From positions 3,303,001 to 3,367,000 of the forward strand of contig NC_015422.1 in the NCBI RefSeq assembly GCF_000204645.1: DNA of 64,000 bases. The letters are read 5' to 3'. The stretch's first letter is position 1. Each line of letters opens with the position of its first letter. The translations under genes were made by a program, and so were the position numbers. Source of the stretch: Alicycliphilus denitrificans K601 (lineage in GTDB: Bacteria > Pseudomonadota > Gammaproteobacteria > Burkholderiales > Burkholderiaceae_C). Shown here piece by piece: positions 14,015 through 23,794 of the stretch. Below the pieces are notes generated by a model. That model saw nothing but the letters and a program-made list of their open reading frames with translations, was not told where the DNA came from and did no database searches.

Positions 14015-15337
14015 TCATTGCTTCTGGAATGGCCCCCAGTCGGGCTCGCGGATGTCCCCGCCCTGGCCGGCCAGGCGGGCCTTGATCTTGCCGTCCAACG
14101 TGGTGGTCATCAGGGCCTCGCGGCCCTGCTGCTGGGTGGCGTACAGGATGAGGCGGCTGTTGGGCGCGAAGCTCGGGCTTTCATCGGCGCTGGAGTCGGT
14201 CAGCGCCGTCACGGAGCCCGACCTCAGGTCCATCACGTGCAGCTTGAAGGCGCCGCCCACGCGCGAGATGTAGGCCAGCCACTGTCCGTCGGGGCTGATG
14301 GCCGGCGATATGTTGTAGGCGCCGTTGAACGTGACGCGCTCGGCATTGCCGCCGCCGGCCGCCACGCGGTAGATCTGGGGCGAGCCGCCGCGGTCGCTCA
14401 CGAAGTAGATGCTGCGGCCGTCGCTCGAAAACGCCGGCTCGGTATCGATGCCGCTGCTTTGCATGAGGCGGCGCGGCTCGCCGCCATTGGCGTCGATGGT
14501 GTAGAGCTGCGAGCCGCCGTCGCGGCTCAGCGTCACGGCCAGGGTGCGGCCATCGGGCGACCAGGCGGGCGCGCTGTTGGAGCCGCGGAAATTGGCGATC
14601 AGCCGGCGCCGCCCCGTGGCCACGTCGTGCACGTAGACCACGGGCTTGCGCGACTCGAACGACACGTAGGCCAGCTGCGCGCCCGAGGGCGACCAGGCCG
14701 GCGAGATGATGGGCTCAGGGCTGGACAGCGCCGACTGGGCGTTCTCGCCATCAGCATCGGCCACCCACAGGCTGTAGCGCGCGCCCACCTTGGTCACGTA
14801 GGCGATGCGCGTGGAGAAGACGCCGCGCTCGCCCGTGAGCTTTTCGTAGATGAAGTCGGCGATGCGGTGGGCCACCAAGCGCAGGTCCGCCTGCGTGACG
14901 GTGAAGCTCTGCCCGCCCAGATCCTGGCCCTTGACCACGTCCCACAGGCGAAAGCGCACGTCGAAACGCCCATCGGCCAGGCGCGTGACGCTGCCGGTGC
15001 TCAGGGCGTCGGCCTTGCGCTGGCGCCACTGCGACAGGTCGGGGCGCGAGGTCTCGTCGAGCGCCACGCCCGTGGCATCGACGCCGGTGAAGCGGCCGCT
15101 GCGCTCCAGGTCGGCCTGCACGATGGCGGAGATTTTTTGCGGCGACTGCGCCTCGCCGCGCAGGGGCGCGATGGCAATGGGCAGCTGCGTCAGGCCCACG
15201 CCCGTGATCTCTACGCGGAATTGCGCGAGCGCCGGGAGGGTGGAGCCGGCGGCCAGGGCCGCAACGGCGTGGCGCCGCGACAGGGGCAGCAGTGTGCTGG
15301 GAAGGGAGGTGGATGGAGGAGTGCGGTCAATAGTCAT
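14015..15337 (-). CDS. tolB: Tol-Pal system protein TolB
   Basis: A periplasmic beta-propeller protein that binds Pal. From the ATG at 15337 it has 440 residues, as expected. A signal peptide with LSRRHAVAALAAGSTLPALA is present, followed by an N-terminal alpha/beta domain (about 45-175) and a six-bladed propeller of WSPDG-type repeats (SPAWSPSGAQLAYVSFES, APAWSPDGRTLAVTLSRDG, EPAFSSDGRSIYFVSDRGG, SPAISPDGQWLAYIS). It is the first gene of tolB-pal-cpoB-tcdA here; tolQRA are not in the window. Upstream, AACCGTC is repeated three times at 15342-15375, of unknown meaning. Confidence 0.96.
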   Translation of the reverse strand: MTIDRTPPSTSLPSTLLPLSRRHAVAALAAGSTLPALAQFRVEITGVGLTQLPIAIAPLRGEAQSPQKISAIVQADLERSGRFTGVDATGVALDETSRPDLSQWRQRKADALSTGSVTRLADGRFDVRFRLWDVVKGQDLGGQSFTVTQADLRLVAHRIADFIYEKLTGERGVFSTRIAYVTKVGARYSLWVADADGENAQSALSSPEPIISPAWSPSGAQLAYVSFESRKPVVYVHDVATGRRRLIANFRGSNSAPAWSPDGRTLAVTLSRDGGSQLYTIDANGGEPRRLMQSSGIDTEPAFSSDGRSIYFVSDRGGSPQIYRVAAGGGNAERVTFNGAYNISPAISPDGQWLAYISRVGGAFKLHVMDLRSGSVTALTDSSADESPSFAPNSRLILYATQQQGREALMTTTLDGKIKARLAGQGGDIREPDWGPFQKQ

Positions 15338-15470
15338 TGGCAACCGTCGAATAACCGTCAAACAACCGTCGGATGGCGGTCAACACAAGCGCGCATGTTA
15401 CACATAGCGTAGCGCGCCCTGTGACAAACTGTGCCGACCGGCCATAGCCGAAACGTAGAATCCGCCCCTC

Positions 15471-17252
15471 ATGCAAGACTCGAATCATAGCGCGACAAAG
15501 ACTGGCTCGCCGCAGGCGGTGCAGCCTCTTTCGCTGCTGGCCCGCTTGCGGCGCCTGCACACGTACTTCGGCCACCAGCGCCTGGCGTGGGCCATGGCCC
15601 TGCTGGCCACCGTGGTGGCGGCCGTCACCGAGCCCCTGATTCCCGCTCTGCTCAAACCCTTGCTCGATCAGGGCTTCACAGAGGGATCGCTGCAGCTGTG
15701 GATGGTTCCCGTGGCGATCATCGGCGTGTTCCTGGTGCGCGGGCTGGCGCAGTTCACCAGCCAGTACGCGCTGACGCGCATCGCCAACGAGGGCATGCTG
15801 CGGCTGCGCACCGCCCTGTTCGAGCGGCTGCTGGCAGCCGACATGCGCCTGTTCCGCCACCAATCGGCCAGTGCCCTGTCCAACACCGTGGTGTACGAGG
15901 TGCAGACCGGCTTCACCTCGCTGGTGCAGGCGCTGGTCGGCCTCTCGCGCGACGGCTTCACACTGGTGGCGCTGCTAGGCTACCTGGTCTACCTGAACTG
16001 GCAGCTCACCCTCATCGTGGCGGTGCTGGTGCCGGGCGTGGCCTGGGTCATGAAGGCTCTGTCGCGGCGCCTGTACAAGATCACCAAGAGCAGCCAGCAG
16101 GCCACCGACGACCTGGCCTACGTGGTCGAGGAGAACGTGCTGGCCCATCGCATGGTGCGCCTGCACGGCGCCCAGGCCGGGCAGGGCGAGCGCTTCGACA
16201 CGCTCAGCCAGAAGCTGCGCCGCCTGGCCATCAAGTCCACGATCGCCTCGGCCGCCATGACGCCCACCACGCAGCTGCTTTCGGCAGGCGCGCTGTCCAC
16301 CGTGATCTGCATCGCCCTGTGGCAAAGCCACGGCCATGGCGTCAAGGACGTGACCGTGGGCGGCTTCGCCTCCTTCATCGCCGCCATGCTGATGCTGATC
16401 GCCCCCATGCGCCGCCTGGCCGACGTGGCCAACCCCATCACGCGCGGCGTGGCGGCGCTAGAGCGCGGCCTGGTGCTGCTCAGCGACACGCCGGCGGAGT
16501 CGGGCGGCAGCCATGTCGCCGCGCGGGCCCGGGGTGCGATCAGCCTGCGCGATGCGAGCGTGCGCTTCGACGCCGAGCACGCGCCCGCCCTGGATGCCGT
16601 GAGCCTGGACATCCACCCCGGCGAGGTGGTGGCCCTGGTGGGACCGTCGGGCGCCGGCAAGACCACACTGGTGAACCTGCTGCCGCGCTTCGTCACGCCG
16701 AGCGGCGGCCAGGTGCTGCTCGATGGCGTGCCGGTGCAGGACTGGGACCTGGACTGCCTGCGCGCGCAGTTCGCCATGGTGAGCCAGGACGTGGTGATGT
16801 TCAACGACAGCATCGCCGCCAACGTGGCGCTGGGCGCCCCCGTCGACGAGCAGCGCGTGCAGCAGTGCCTGGCAGCGGCCAACCTGGCCCAGCACGTGGC
16901 CGCCCTGCCCCAGGGCATGCACACGGTGGTGGGGCACAACGCCACGCAACTCTCGGGCGGCCAGCGCCAGCGGCTGGCGATCGCGCGGGCGCTATACAAG
17001 GACGCCCCGGTCCTGATCCTGGACGAGGCCACGTCGGCGCTGGACACGGAGTCCGAGCGCCTCGTGCAGGAGGCACTGCAACGCCTGATGCGCGGGCGCA
17101 CCACGCTGGTGATCGCGCACCGCCTGTCCACCATCGAGCACGCCGACCGCGTGGTGGTGATGGAGCGTGGGCGCATCGCGGAGCAGGGCACGCATGCCGA
17201 TCTGGTGGCCGCGGGCGGGCTGTTCGCGCGCCTGCAGGCGCACGGCTCCTGA
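15471..17252 (+). CDS. msbA: Lipid A export ABC transporter MsbA
   Basis: A homodimeric inner-membrane flippase for lipid A-core. The 593-residue half-transporter has a six-helix ABC membrane domain (about 25-330) followed by the ATPase. Walker A GPSGAGKTT starts near residue 391, the signature LSGGQRQRLAIARALY near 494, and Walker B is VLILDEATSALD, followed by the H-loop AHRLSTI. Length and the N-terminal LARLRRLHTYFGHQRLAWAMAL fit the MsbA group. It is transcribed divergently from tolB across a 133-base gap. Confidence 0.92.
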   Translation: MQDSNHSATKTGSPQAVQPLSLLARLRRLHTYFGHQRLAWAMALLATVVAAVTEPLIPALLKPLLDQGFTEGSLQLWMVPVAIIGVFLVRGLAQFTSQYALTRIANEGMLRLRTALFERLLAADMRLFRHQSASALSNTVVYEVQTGFTSLVQALVGLSRDGFTLVALLGYLVYLNWQLTLIVAVLVPGVAWVMKALSRRLYKITKSSQQATDDLAYVVEENVLAHRMVRLHGAQAGQGERFDTLSQKLRRLAIKSTIASAAMTPTTQLLSAGALSTVICIALWQSHGHGVKDVTVGGFASFIAAMLMLIAPMRRLADVANPITRGVAALERGLVLLSDTPAESGGSHVAARARGAISLRDASVRFDAEHAPALDAVSLDIHPGEVVALVGPSGAGKTTLVNLLPRFVTPSGGQVLLDGVPVQDWDLDCLRAQFAMVSQDVVMFNDSIAANVALGAPVDEQRVQQCLAAANLAQHVAALPQGMHTVVGHNATQLSGGQRQRLAIARALYKDAPVLILDEATSALDTESERLVQEALQRLMRGRTTLVIAHRLSTIEHADRVVVMERGRIAEQGTHADLVAAGGLFARLQAHGS

Positions 17253-17253
17253 C

Positions 17254-17312
17254 GTAAAAACGATAGCTGCCAGCGCTTTTGCACCAAGCGCCAGCGGCCA
17301 AAAACACTCAAA
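17254..17312. repeat. Dispersed repeat copy after msbA
   Basis: Contains CGATAGCTGCCAGCGCTTTTG followed by CAAGCGCCAGCGGCC, an imperfect inverted repeat. It fills the whole gap between the convergent msbA and biotin carboxylase genes and may serve as a bidirectional terminator. Confidence 0.65.
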
Positions 17313-17314
17313 AA

Positions 17315-19045
17315 TCAGCAGATGCGCGCGATGCAGGCGCCGGCCGCCTGGTAGCTGCCCGCGGCCGCCTGCAGCGTGATGCGGCCGGCGCGGTGCGCGG
17401 CGACCTGCATCTCCATCTTCATAGCCTCCATGACGGCGATCACGTCGCCTTCCCGCACCGCGTCGCCCTCCCCCACCTTCCAGGCGTGCAGGTTGCCTGC
17501 GATGGGCGAGGCGACGGCCGCTTCGTCGGTGCTTTCCTGCGCCGCGGGCGCTGCTGCGGCGGCGCCACCGCCCGCCGACGCCAGACCCTGCAGCAGCGCG
17601 GCCGGCAGGCCCAGCTGCATGCGGCGCCCGTCGATCTCGATGGTGCAGCGCACCAGCGCGGCATCCGGCTGGGGCTCGGCGCGCGCGGCGGCCGCAAGGT
17701 CGTTGGCGAAGGCGGTCTCTATCCAGCGCGTGTGCACCTTGAAGCCGTCGGCGCCGGTGAAGTCCGCATGCTCCATCACGGCGCGGTGGAACGGCAGCAC
17801 GCTGGCCACGCCCTCGATGCGGAACTCGGCCAGCGCCCGGCGCGCGCGCGCCAGCGCCTGCTCGCGCGTGGCGCCGGTCACGATGAGCTTGGCCATCAGC
17901 GAATCGAAGGTGCCGGGCACGATCGATCCCGCCTGCACGCCGCTGTCCACGCGCACGCCCGGGCCCGCGGGCGGGTCGAAGCGCGCCACCTGCCCGGGCG
18001 TGGGCAGAAAGCCCCGGCCCACGTCCTCGGCGTTGATGCGGAACTCGATGGCGTGGCCCAGCGGCGCGGGCGTTTCGGCTATGGACAGCGGCAGGCCGTC
18101 GGCCACGCGCAGCTGCTCGACCACGAGGTCCAGGCCCGTGGTCTGCTCAGTGACCGGGTGCTCGACCTGCAGGCGCGTGTTCACCTCCAGGAACGAGATC
18201 GCTCCGCTGCCCGAGAGCAGGAATTCCACCGTGCCCGCGCCTTCGTAGCCCACCTCGGCGCAGATGTCGTGCGCAGCCTGGTGGATGCGCTGGCGCTGCA
18301 CGTCGGTCAGGAACGGCGCGGGCGCCTCCTCGACGAGCTTCTGGTTGCGCCGCTGCAGCGAGCAGTCGCGCGTGCCCAGCACCACCACCCGGCCATGCCG
18401 GTCGCCCATGACCTGGGCCTCGATGTGGCGCGGCCTGTCCAGGAACTGCTCGACGAAGCATTCGCCGCGCCCGAAGGCCGCCGTGGCCTCGCGCACGGCC
18501 GACGCATACAGCTCCGCCACCTCGTCCATGCGCCACGCGATCTTCATGCCGCGCCCGCCGCCGCCGAACGCGGCCTTGATGATGATGGGCAGGCCATGCT
18601 GCCCGGCAAAGGCCAGCACCTCGGCCGCGTCCTTGACGGGCTCCGGGGTTCCCGCGACCAGCGGCGCCCCCACCTTCAGCGCGATCTTGCGCGCCTCGAC
18701 CTTGTCGCCCAGGCGCGCGATCGCCCGGGGCGACGGCCCTATCCAGGCCAGGCCCGCATCCATCACGGCCTGCGCGAAGGCCGCGCTCTCGGACAGGAAG
18801 CCGTAGCCGGGGTGCACGGCGTCAGCGCCGCTCTTTCGCGCGACGTCCAGCAGCTTCGCGATGTGCAGGTAGGTATCGGCCGGGCGGTCGCCATGAAGGC
18901 CGTAGGCCTCGTCGGCCATGCGGACGTGCAGGGCGTCGATGTCGGCATCGGCGTACACGGCGACGGACTGCACGCCGTAGTCGCGGCAGGCACGCACCAC
19001 GCGCACGGCGATCTCGCCTCGGTTCGCAATCAGGACTCTTTTCAT
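17315..19045 (-). CDS. Biotin carboxylase fused to biotin carrier domain
   Basis: Carboxylates its own biotin with ATP and bicarbonate. The 576-residue protein has the biotin carboxylase domains ([23 protein letters not shown] at the start, the ATP-grasp loop [12 protein letters not shown], catalytic [14 protein letters not shown], and [17 protein letters not shown]) to about 450, a linker, and a BCCP domain with EAMKM whose biotinylated Lys is 543. This is the layout of the alpha subunit of acyl-CoA carboxylases, but the neighbours are PxpB-PxpC, DUF1445 and PxpA rather than a carboxyltransferase of the acyl-CoA type. The acceptor is therefore probably a small amide or lactam such as 5-oxoproline, which is an inference. 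An alternative ATG at 19057 overlaps the upstream gene. Confidence 0.88.
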   Translation of the reverse strand: MKRVLIANRGEIAVRVVRACRDYGVQSVAVYADADIDALHVRMADEAYGLHGDRPADTYLHIAKLLDVARKSGADAVHPGYGFLSESAAFAQAVMDAGLAWIGPSPRAIARLGDKVEARKIALKVGAPLVAGTPEPVKDAAEVLAFAGQHGLPIIIKAAFGGGGRGMKIAWRMDEVAELYASAVREATAAFGRGECFVEQFLDRPRHIEAQVMGDRHGRVVVLGTRDCSLQRRNQKLVEEAPAPFLTDVQRQRIHQAAHDICAEVGYEGAGTVEFLLSGSGAISFLEVNTRLQVEHPVTEQTTGLDLVVEQLRVADGLPLSIAETPAPLGHAIEFRINAEDVGRGFLPTPGQVARFDPPAGPGVRVDSGVQAGSIVPGTFDSLMAKLIVTGATREQALARARRALAEFRIEGVASVLPFHRAVMEHADFTGADGFKVHTRWIETAFANDLAAAARAEPQPDAALVRCTIEIDGRRMQLGLPAALLQGLASAGGGAAAAAPAAQESTDEAAVASPIAGNLHAWKVGEGDAVREGDVIAVMEAMKMEMQVAAHRAGRITLQAAAGSYQAAGACIARIC

Positions 19046-19050
19046 GGCAT

Positions 19051-20652
19051 TCAGCATTCGATGGCCTCGAAGGGCCGTATGGGATGGAAGCGCACCCAGG
19101 CGTTCACGGGGATCTGGCCCGCGCGGTCCAGGTGGTGCGGCGCGACGCAGGCGATCACCGGGTAGCCGCCGGTGAGCGGGTGGTCGGCCAGGAACAGCAC
19201 GGGCTGGCCGCTGGCGGGCACCTGGATGGCGCCCGTGGGCGTGCCCTCGCTGGGCAGCTCCTGGGTGATGGCGCGCGCCAGCGGCACCTCTCCCGCCAGC
19301 CGCAGGCCCACGCGGTTGGACTGGGGCGTGACGCGCCAGCGCTGGCGCGCCAGCAGCTCCAGGGCCTCGGGCGTGAACCAGTCGGCGCGCGGGCCCGGCA
19401 CCACGTCGAGCACCACGTCCTCGTGCACGCTGGGCAGGTCGTCGGGCGGCAGCTCGGCATCGCCCACGACGGCGCCGCGCGCCACCGCGCACAGCGCCAG
19501 CACGTCGCCCGCCGCCAGCGCGGGCGGGCCCACATGCGCCAGGGTGTCGGTGCTGCGGCTGCCGAGCACGGGCGCCACGTCGAAGCCGCCGCGCGCGGCC
19601 ACGTAGCAGCGCGTGCCCGCGGCGGGCTCGCCGACGGCCAGCTCATCGCCATCGGCCAGCGCCACGGCCTGATAGCGCGGCACGTGCCAGCGCGCGCCGC
19701 CGGCGGTGGCCAGGGTGAGGGGCGCATCCGCGCCGGTCACGGCCACCACGGTGTCGCCACGGCTGCGCAGGCGCAGGCCGCCGCCCACGGTCTCCAGGCA
19801 GGCCATGCCGGACGGGTTGCCCACGAGCCGGTTGGCGGTGCGGCAGGCGCCCTGGTCCAGCGCGCCGGAGGCCGACACGCCCTGCCCCGCCTGGCCGGGC
19901 CGGCCCAGGTCCTGCAGCAGCGTGAGCAGGCCGGGCGAGCGCACTTCGAGCGCCGGTCCGTCCGCCGCCACGGGCGCCGCGGGTTTGGCATGTTTTGGGG
20001 CTATAGCGCTCTCCAGTTCTGCGCGAGCAGCTTCCGAAAGCGTAGCAATATCGACGAAGCGCACCTGGAAGCCCGGCTGCAGCAGCGCAGGCACCGGGCG
20101 CTCCAGGTCCCACATCGCCAGCGGCGTCGTGCCGATGATCTGCCAGCCCCCGGGGCTGGCCTGCGGGTACACGCCGCTGAACCGACCCGCCAGGCCCACG
20201 GCGCCCGCGGGGATGCGCGTGCGCGGCGTGGCGCGGCGCGGCACGTCCAGGCTTTCGTGGCCGCCCGAGAGGTAGGCGAAACCCGGCGCAAAGCCCACGA
20301 AGGCCACGCTGTAGGCGCTGCCGGTGTGGCGGCGCACCAGTTCCTCGCGCGTGATGCCCAGCATCTGCGCCACCTCGGCCAGGTCCTCGCCGTCGTAGCG
20401 CACGGGGATTTCGACCAGGATGCCGCCGCGCCGCACCTGCTGCGACAGGTCGCGCGCGGCAATGGCGCGCACCAGCCGCGCGGTGTCGGTGGCCGAGGGC
20501 GAGAACTGCACGAGGATGGTGCGCGCCGCGGGCACCAGCTCCAGCACGCCGGGCAAGGGTTCGCGCTGCAGCGAGGCCAGCAGGGCCAGGGTCTGGTCCA
20601 GGTCGGCCAGCTCCACGAGCAGCGCGTTCAACGATACGGGCAGAAAACGCAC
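19051..20652 (-). CDS. pxpBC: Fused PxpB-PxpC, 5-oxoprolinase subunits
   Basis: A 533-residue fusion of the two subunits KipI/PxpB (about 1-210; [29 protein letters not shown] and [12 protein letters not shown] are the family motifs) and KipA/PxpC (about 235-533; [28 protein letters not shown], the [11 protein letters not shown] and [14 protein letters not shown] motifs). With PxpA these hydrolyse 5-oxoproline to glutamate using ATP. The same pair of domains is joined in the allophanate hydrolase/carboxyltransferase half of urea amidolyase, which fits the adjoining biotin carboxylase. The start is GTG at 20652, with GAGG five bases before it. The linker region around 20000 contains GGGGCTATAGCGCTC, a possible decayed copy of the dispersed repeat. 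Confidence 0.88.
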   Translation of the reverse strand: MRFLPVSLNALLVELADLDQTLALLASLQREPLPGVLELVPAARTILVQFSPSATDTARLVRAIAARDLSQQVRRGGILVEIPVRYDGEDLAEVAQMLGITREELVRRHTGSAYSVAFVGFAPGFAYLSGGHESLDVPRRATPRTRIPAGAVGLAGRFSGVYPQASPGGWQIIGTTPLAMWDLERPVPALLQPGFQVRFVDIATLSEAARAELESAIAPKHAKPAAPVAADGPALEVRSPGLLTLLQDLGRPGQAGQGVSASGALDQGACRTANRLVGNPSGMACLETVGGGLRLRSRGDTVVAVTGADAPLTLATAGGARWHVPRYQAVALADGDELAVGEPAAGTRCYVAARGGFDVAPVLGSRSTDTLAHVGPPALAAGDVLALCAVARGAVVGDAELPPDDLPSVHEDVVLDVVPGPRADWFTPEALELLARQRWRVTPQSNRVGLRLAGEVPLARAITQELPSEGTPTGAIQVPASGQPVLFLADHPLTGGYPVIACVAPHHLDRAGQIPVNAWVRFHPIRPFEAIEC

Positions 20653-20659
20653 CTGGGCC

Positions 20660-21472
20660 TCACACGTGGTAGCTGCTGTCGGGCACGTCGGTGATGAACA
20701 TGTGGCCCGGCGCATGGGTGACGGCAAAGGGCACGCCCGAGGCCATCACGGCCGCCTGGGGCGTGACGCCGCAGGCCCAGAACACGGGCAGCTCGCCGGG
20801 CGCGATGCGCACGGGGTCGCCGAAATCGGGCCTGGCCAGATCGGCGATGCCCAGCGCCGCCGGGTCACCCACGTGCACGGGCGCGCCATGCACCGAGGGG
20901 AAGCGCGCCGAGATCGCCACAGCGTCGGCCACGCGGTGCGCCGGGATGGGCCGCATGGACACCACCATCTCGCCGCGCAGGCGCCCGGCCGGGCGGCAGG
21001 CGCGGTTGGTGCGGTACATGGGCACGTTGCAGCCGTCGGCGATGTGGCGCACCTCGATGCCGGCCTCCTGCAGCGGCGTCTCGAACGTGAAGCTGCAGCC
21101 GATCAGAAAGGTGACCAGGTCGGGATGCTCGGCCCACAGGGGCGTGGCGTCCTGCACCTCCTGCGCCAGCCGGCCATCGCGCCAGACGCGGTACAGGGGG
21201 ATGTCGGTGCGGATGTCGGCCCCCTCGGCCAGCAGGGTCTGGTGCGCGCCGGCCTCGATCACGTCGAGCACCGGGCAGGGCTTGGGGTTGCGCTGCGCGT
21301 ACAGCAGGAAGTCCCAGGCCCAGTCGCGCGGCAGCGCGATCATGTTGGCCTGCGTCATGCCGGGCGCGACGCCGGCCGTGGGCCGCACGCTGCCCGCGCG
21401 GTAGGCGGCGCGCGCCTGGCGCGCCGCGGCCACGGCGGCGGCGCGCGCCTGCTCCAAGGCGTTGTGTTGCAT
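20660..21472 (-). CDS. DUF1445 putative hydro-lyase
   Basis: A 270-residue member of the YcsI/DUF1445 family, annotated in databases as putative hydro-lyase. Visible family motifs are [20 protein letters not shown] at the N-terminus, [18 protein letters not shown] in the middle and [12 protein letters not shown] and APGHMFITD at the C-terminus. The family regularly accompanies PxpA-PxpB-PxpC, but its reaction is not known to me; D-glutamate/5-oxoproline chemistry is the likely theme. It lies 7 bases ahead of pxpBC. The ATG at 21472 starts the natural N-terminus; a longer open frame upstream runs over pxpA in another frame. Confidence 0.88.
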   Translation of the reverse strand: MQHNALEQARAAAVAAARQARAAYRAGSVRPTAGVAPGMTQANMIALPRDWAWDFLLYAQRNPKPCPVLDVIEAGAHQTLLAEGADIRTDIPLYRVWRDGRLAQEVQDATPLWAEHPDLVTFLIGCSFTFETPLQEAGIEVRHIADGCNVPMYRTNRACRPAGRLRGEMVVSMRPIPAHRVADAVAISARFPSVHGAPVHVGDPAALGIADLARPDFGDPVRIAPGELPVFWACGVTPQAAVMASGVPFAVTHAPGHMFITDVPDSSYHV

Positions 21473-21494
21473 GGTGTCTGCTCCAGTGAAAATT

Positions 21495-22256
21495 TCAGGC
21501 GAACGGGCGCACGACGACGCCGTCGCTCTCGAGCGCCATGCGCACGGCGCGCGCCATCTCCACGGCGCCCGCGCTGTCGCCGTGCACGCAGATGGACTGC
21601 GCCTGCACGCGCGCCAGGCTGCCATCCACGGCCTCCACCACGCCCTCGCGCACCAGGCGCAGCATGCGCTGCGCCACCAGGGCGCTGTCGTGCAGCACGG
21701 CGCCCTTCTCGCGGCGCGACACCAGCGTGCCCTGCGGCGTGTAGGCGCGGTCGGCGAAGGCCTCGGCGATCACGCGCAAGCCGGCGTCCTGCGCCCATTG
21801 GACGAGCGGCGAGCCCGCCAGCGCCACGAGCGCAAGGCTGCCGTCCACCGCGCGGATGGCGGCGATCACGTCGCGCGCCTGGCGCTCGTCGTGCGCGATG
21901 GTGTTGTAGAGCGCGCCATGGGGCTTGACGTAGGTGACGCGCGTGCCCGCGGCGTGCGCCAGGCCCTGCAGCGCGCCAATCTGGTAGATCACGTCGGCCA
22001 CCAGGTCGCTGCTGGCCACGTCCATGTTGCGTCGGCCGAAGCCCACCAGGTCGGGATAGGCCACGTGCGCCCCCACGGCCACGCCGCGCGCATGCGCCGC
22101 CTTGAGCGTGCCCAGGATTCCCGCTGGGTCGCCCGCGTGGAAGCCGCAGGCCACATTGGCGCTGCTCACGATGTCCAGCATGGCGTCGTCGTCGCCCATG
22201 CGCCAGGCGCCCAGGCTCTCGCCCAGGTCGCTGTTCAGATCGATATGCCTCGTCAT
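21495..22256 (-). CDS. pxpA: 5-oxoprolinase subunit A (LamB/YcsF family)
   Basis: A 253-residue LamB/YcsF protein, the subunit that works with PxpBC in ATP-dependent cleavage of 5-oxoproline. Motifs: [13 protein letters not shown] at the start, [39 protein letters not shown] and [13 protein letters not shown]. Start ATG at 22256 has GGAG eight bases upstream. It is the second gene of the divergon's leftward operon after the MFS transporter. Confidence 0.92.
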   Translation of the reverse strand: MTRHIDLNSDLGESLGAWRMGDDDAMLDIVSSANVACGFHAGDPAGILGTLKAAHARGVAVGAHVAYPDLVGFGRRNMDVASSDLVADVIYQIGALQGLAHAAGTRVTYVKPHGALYNTIAHDERQARDVIAAIRAVDGSLALVALAGSPLVQWAQDAGLRVIAEAFADRAYTPQGTLVSRREKGAVLHDSALVAQRMLRLVREGVVEAVDGSLARVQAQSICVHGDSAGAVEMARAVRMALESDGVVVRPFA

Positions 22257-22283
22257 GTCTCTCACTCCTTGCCGGTCATTGCG

Positions 22284-23531
22284 CTAGGCGGTCGGCTCGG
22301 CCGCCTCGGCCAGCTCGCGCCCCTGGGTCTCGGGCAGGGCCAGGCAGGCGATCACCACCAGCGCATAGGCGCCCACGGCCATGTAGCCGATGGCCACGCC
22401 CAGCGACATGGTCGAACTCATGTAGCCCACCATGGCCGGGCACACCGAGCCCACGGCACGCCCGAAGTTGTAGCAAAAACCCTGGCCCGAGCCGCGGATG
22501 TGGCTGGGGTAGAGCTCGGTGAGGTAGGCGCCCATGCCCGAAAAAATGCCCGACAGGAAGAAGCCCAACGGGAAACCCAGCACCATCATGGCGGCGTCGG
22601 TGATCGGCAGCTGGGTGTAGAAGGTCACCAGGACGGCTGCACTGACCGCGAACAGCATGAAGCAGCGGCGCCGGCCCAGGCGGTCGGACAGCCAGGCGCT
22701 CGTGAGGTAGCCGGCGAATGAGCCCGCGATGAGCACCATCAGGTAGCCGCTGGTGTTGAGCACCGAGAGGTTGCGCTCCATCTTCAGGTAAGTGGGCAGC
22801 CAGGTGGTGACCGAGTAGTAGGCCCCCTGCATGCCCGTGGCCAGCAGGCTGGCCCACACCGTCACGCGCAGCACGCCGGGCTTGAAGATGAGCATGAAGT
22901 GGCTGCTCTGCCCGGTCTTGGCCAGCCGCTCCTGCGTGGCGCGGAACACCGTGGGCTCGCTGATGTTGCGGCGGATGTAGAGGATGAACAGGGCCGGCAG
23001 CACGCCCAGCCAGAACAGCACGCGCCAGGCGGTCTGCTGCTCCACCAGCGCATAGACGGCCCAGAAGGCGATGGCTGACAGGCCCCAGCCCACGGCCCAG
23101 CTGCTCTGCACCAGCCCCACGGCCTTGCCGCGGTGGCGCGCGCGGATCATCTCGGCGATCAGCACCGAGCCCACCGACCATTCGCCGCCGAAGCCCAGGC
23201 CCTGCAGCGCGCGCGTCACGAACAGCTGCTCGGGCGAGTGCGTGAAGCCGCTCAGGAAGGTGAAGAAGCTGAACCACAGCACCGTCAGCTGCAGTATGCG
23301 CACGCGGCCGTACTTGTCGGCCAGGATGCCGGCCAGCCAGCCGCCGATGGCCGAGCTGATCAGCGCACCGGTGGCGATGTAGCCAGCCTCGGTCTTGGTC
23401 ATGCCCCACACCAGGATGAAGGTGGGGATCATGAAGGTGTAGATCATGTAGTCGAACGCATCCACGCCATAGCCGACGAATGCGGCAAACAGCGTCTTGC
23501 GCTCTTCCTGACTGGTTTCCTTGAGCCACAT
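22284..23531 (-). CDS. MFS transporter, sialate/aromatic acid type
   Basis: A 415-residue 12-helix major facilitator of the metabolite:H+ symporter group. Loop 2-3 has GILADKYGRVRIL and the symmetric loop 8-9 has AWLSDRLGRRRC; FDYMIYTFMIPTFI in helix 1 resembles NanT/JEN-type acid carriers. The context says it imports the substrate of the PxpA/PxpBC/carboxylase operon, for example 5-oxoproline or a related cyclic amide. It is the promoter-proximal gene, facing the GntR regulator over a 263-base gap. The ATG at 23531 begins MWLKETSQEERKT. Confidence 0.88.
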   Translation of the reverse strand: MWLKETSQEERKTLFAAFVGYGVDAFDYMIYTFMIPTFILVWGMTKTEAGYIATGALISSAIGGWLAGILADKYGRVRILQLTVLWFSFFTFLSGFTHSPEQLFVTRALQGLGFGGEWSVGSVLIAEMIRARHRGKAVGLVQSSWAVGWGLSAIAFWAVYALVEQQTAWRVLFWLGVLPALFILYIRRNISEPTVFRATQERLAKTGQSSHFMLIFKPGVLRVTVWASLLATGMQGAYYSVTTWLPTYLKMERNLSVLNTSGYLMVLIAGSFAGYLTSAWLSDRLGRRRCFMLFAVSAAVLVTFYTQLPITDAAMMVLGFPLGFFLSGIFSGMGAYLTELYPSHIRGSGQGFCYNFGRAVGSVCPAMVGYMSSTMSLGVAIGYMAVGAYALVVIACLALPETQGRELAEAAEPTA

Positions 23532-23614
23532 GGTGTCTGGCCTTTCTCGATGCGTTGAAGGACTTGGCGTTCCTGATTGAGCCGGATGAATCAGCGGGCA
23601 ATACATACGCATGT

Positions 23615-23666
23615 GTTGATCACAATAAACATATTGATCAACTCACATGAATTTATTGTTCAACAA
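23615..23666. promoter_or_regulatory. GntR/FCD operator candidates
   Basis: GTTGATCA (23615-23622) and TGATCAAC (23635-23642) are inverted repeats. TTGTTCAACAA (23656-23666) is a perfect palindrome that matches TNGTNNNACNA, the pattern I know for FadR-subfamily GntR operators. Both lie in the 263-base gap between the MFS gene and the regulator; the rest of the gap shows nothing else clear. Confidence 0.55.
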
Positions 23667-23794
23667 TTCAGGATGCAGCGAATCAGGGAATACCCGCCCC
23701 CGGATGGCCCGGCGGACACACCCGGGCCGCGCGCGCGGGCTCGCTACACTCGGGCCTCCAGCGCCCGCGCGGCCATCCCGCTTCCTCGCATGCC

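Noticed and set aside
15342..15375. Triple AACCGTC as a regulator site for tolB
   Set aside because: The units are short, unevenly spaced and next to the start codon; no regulator can be named.
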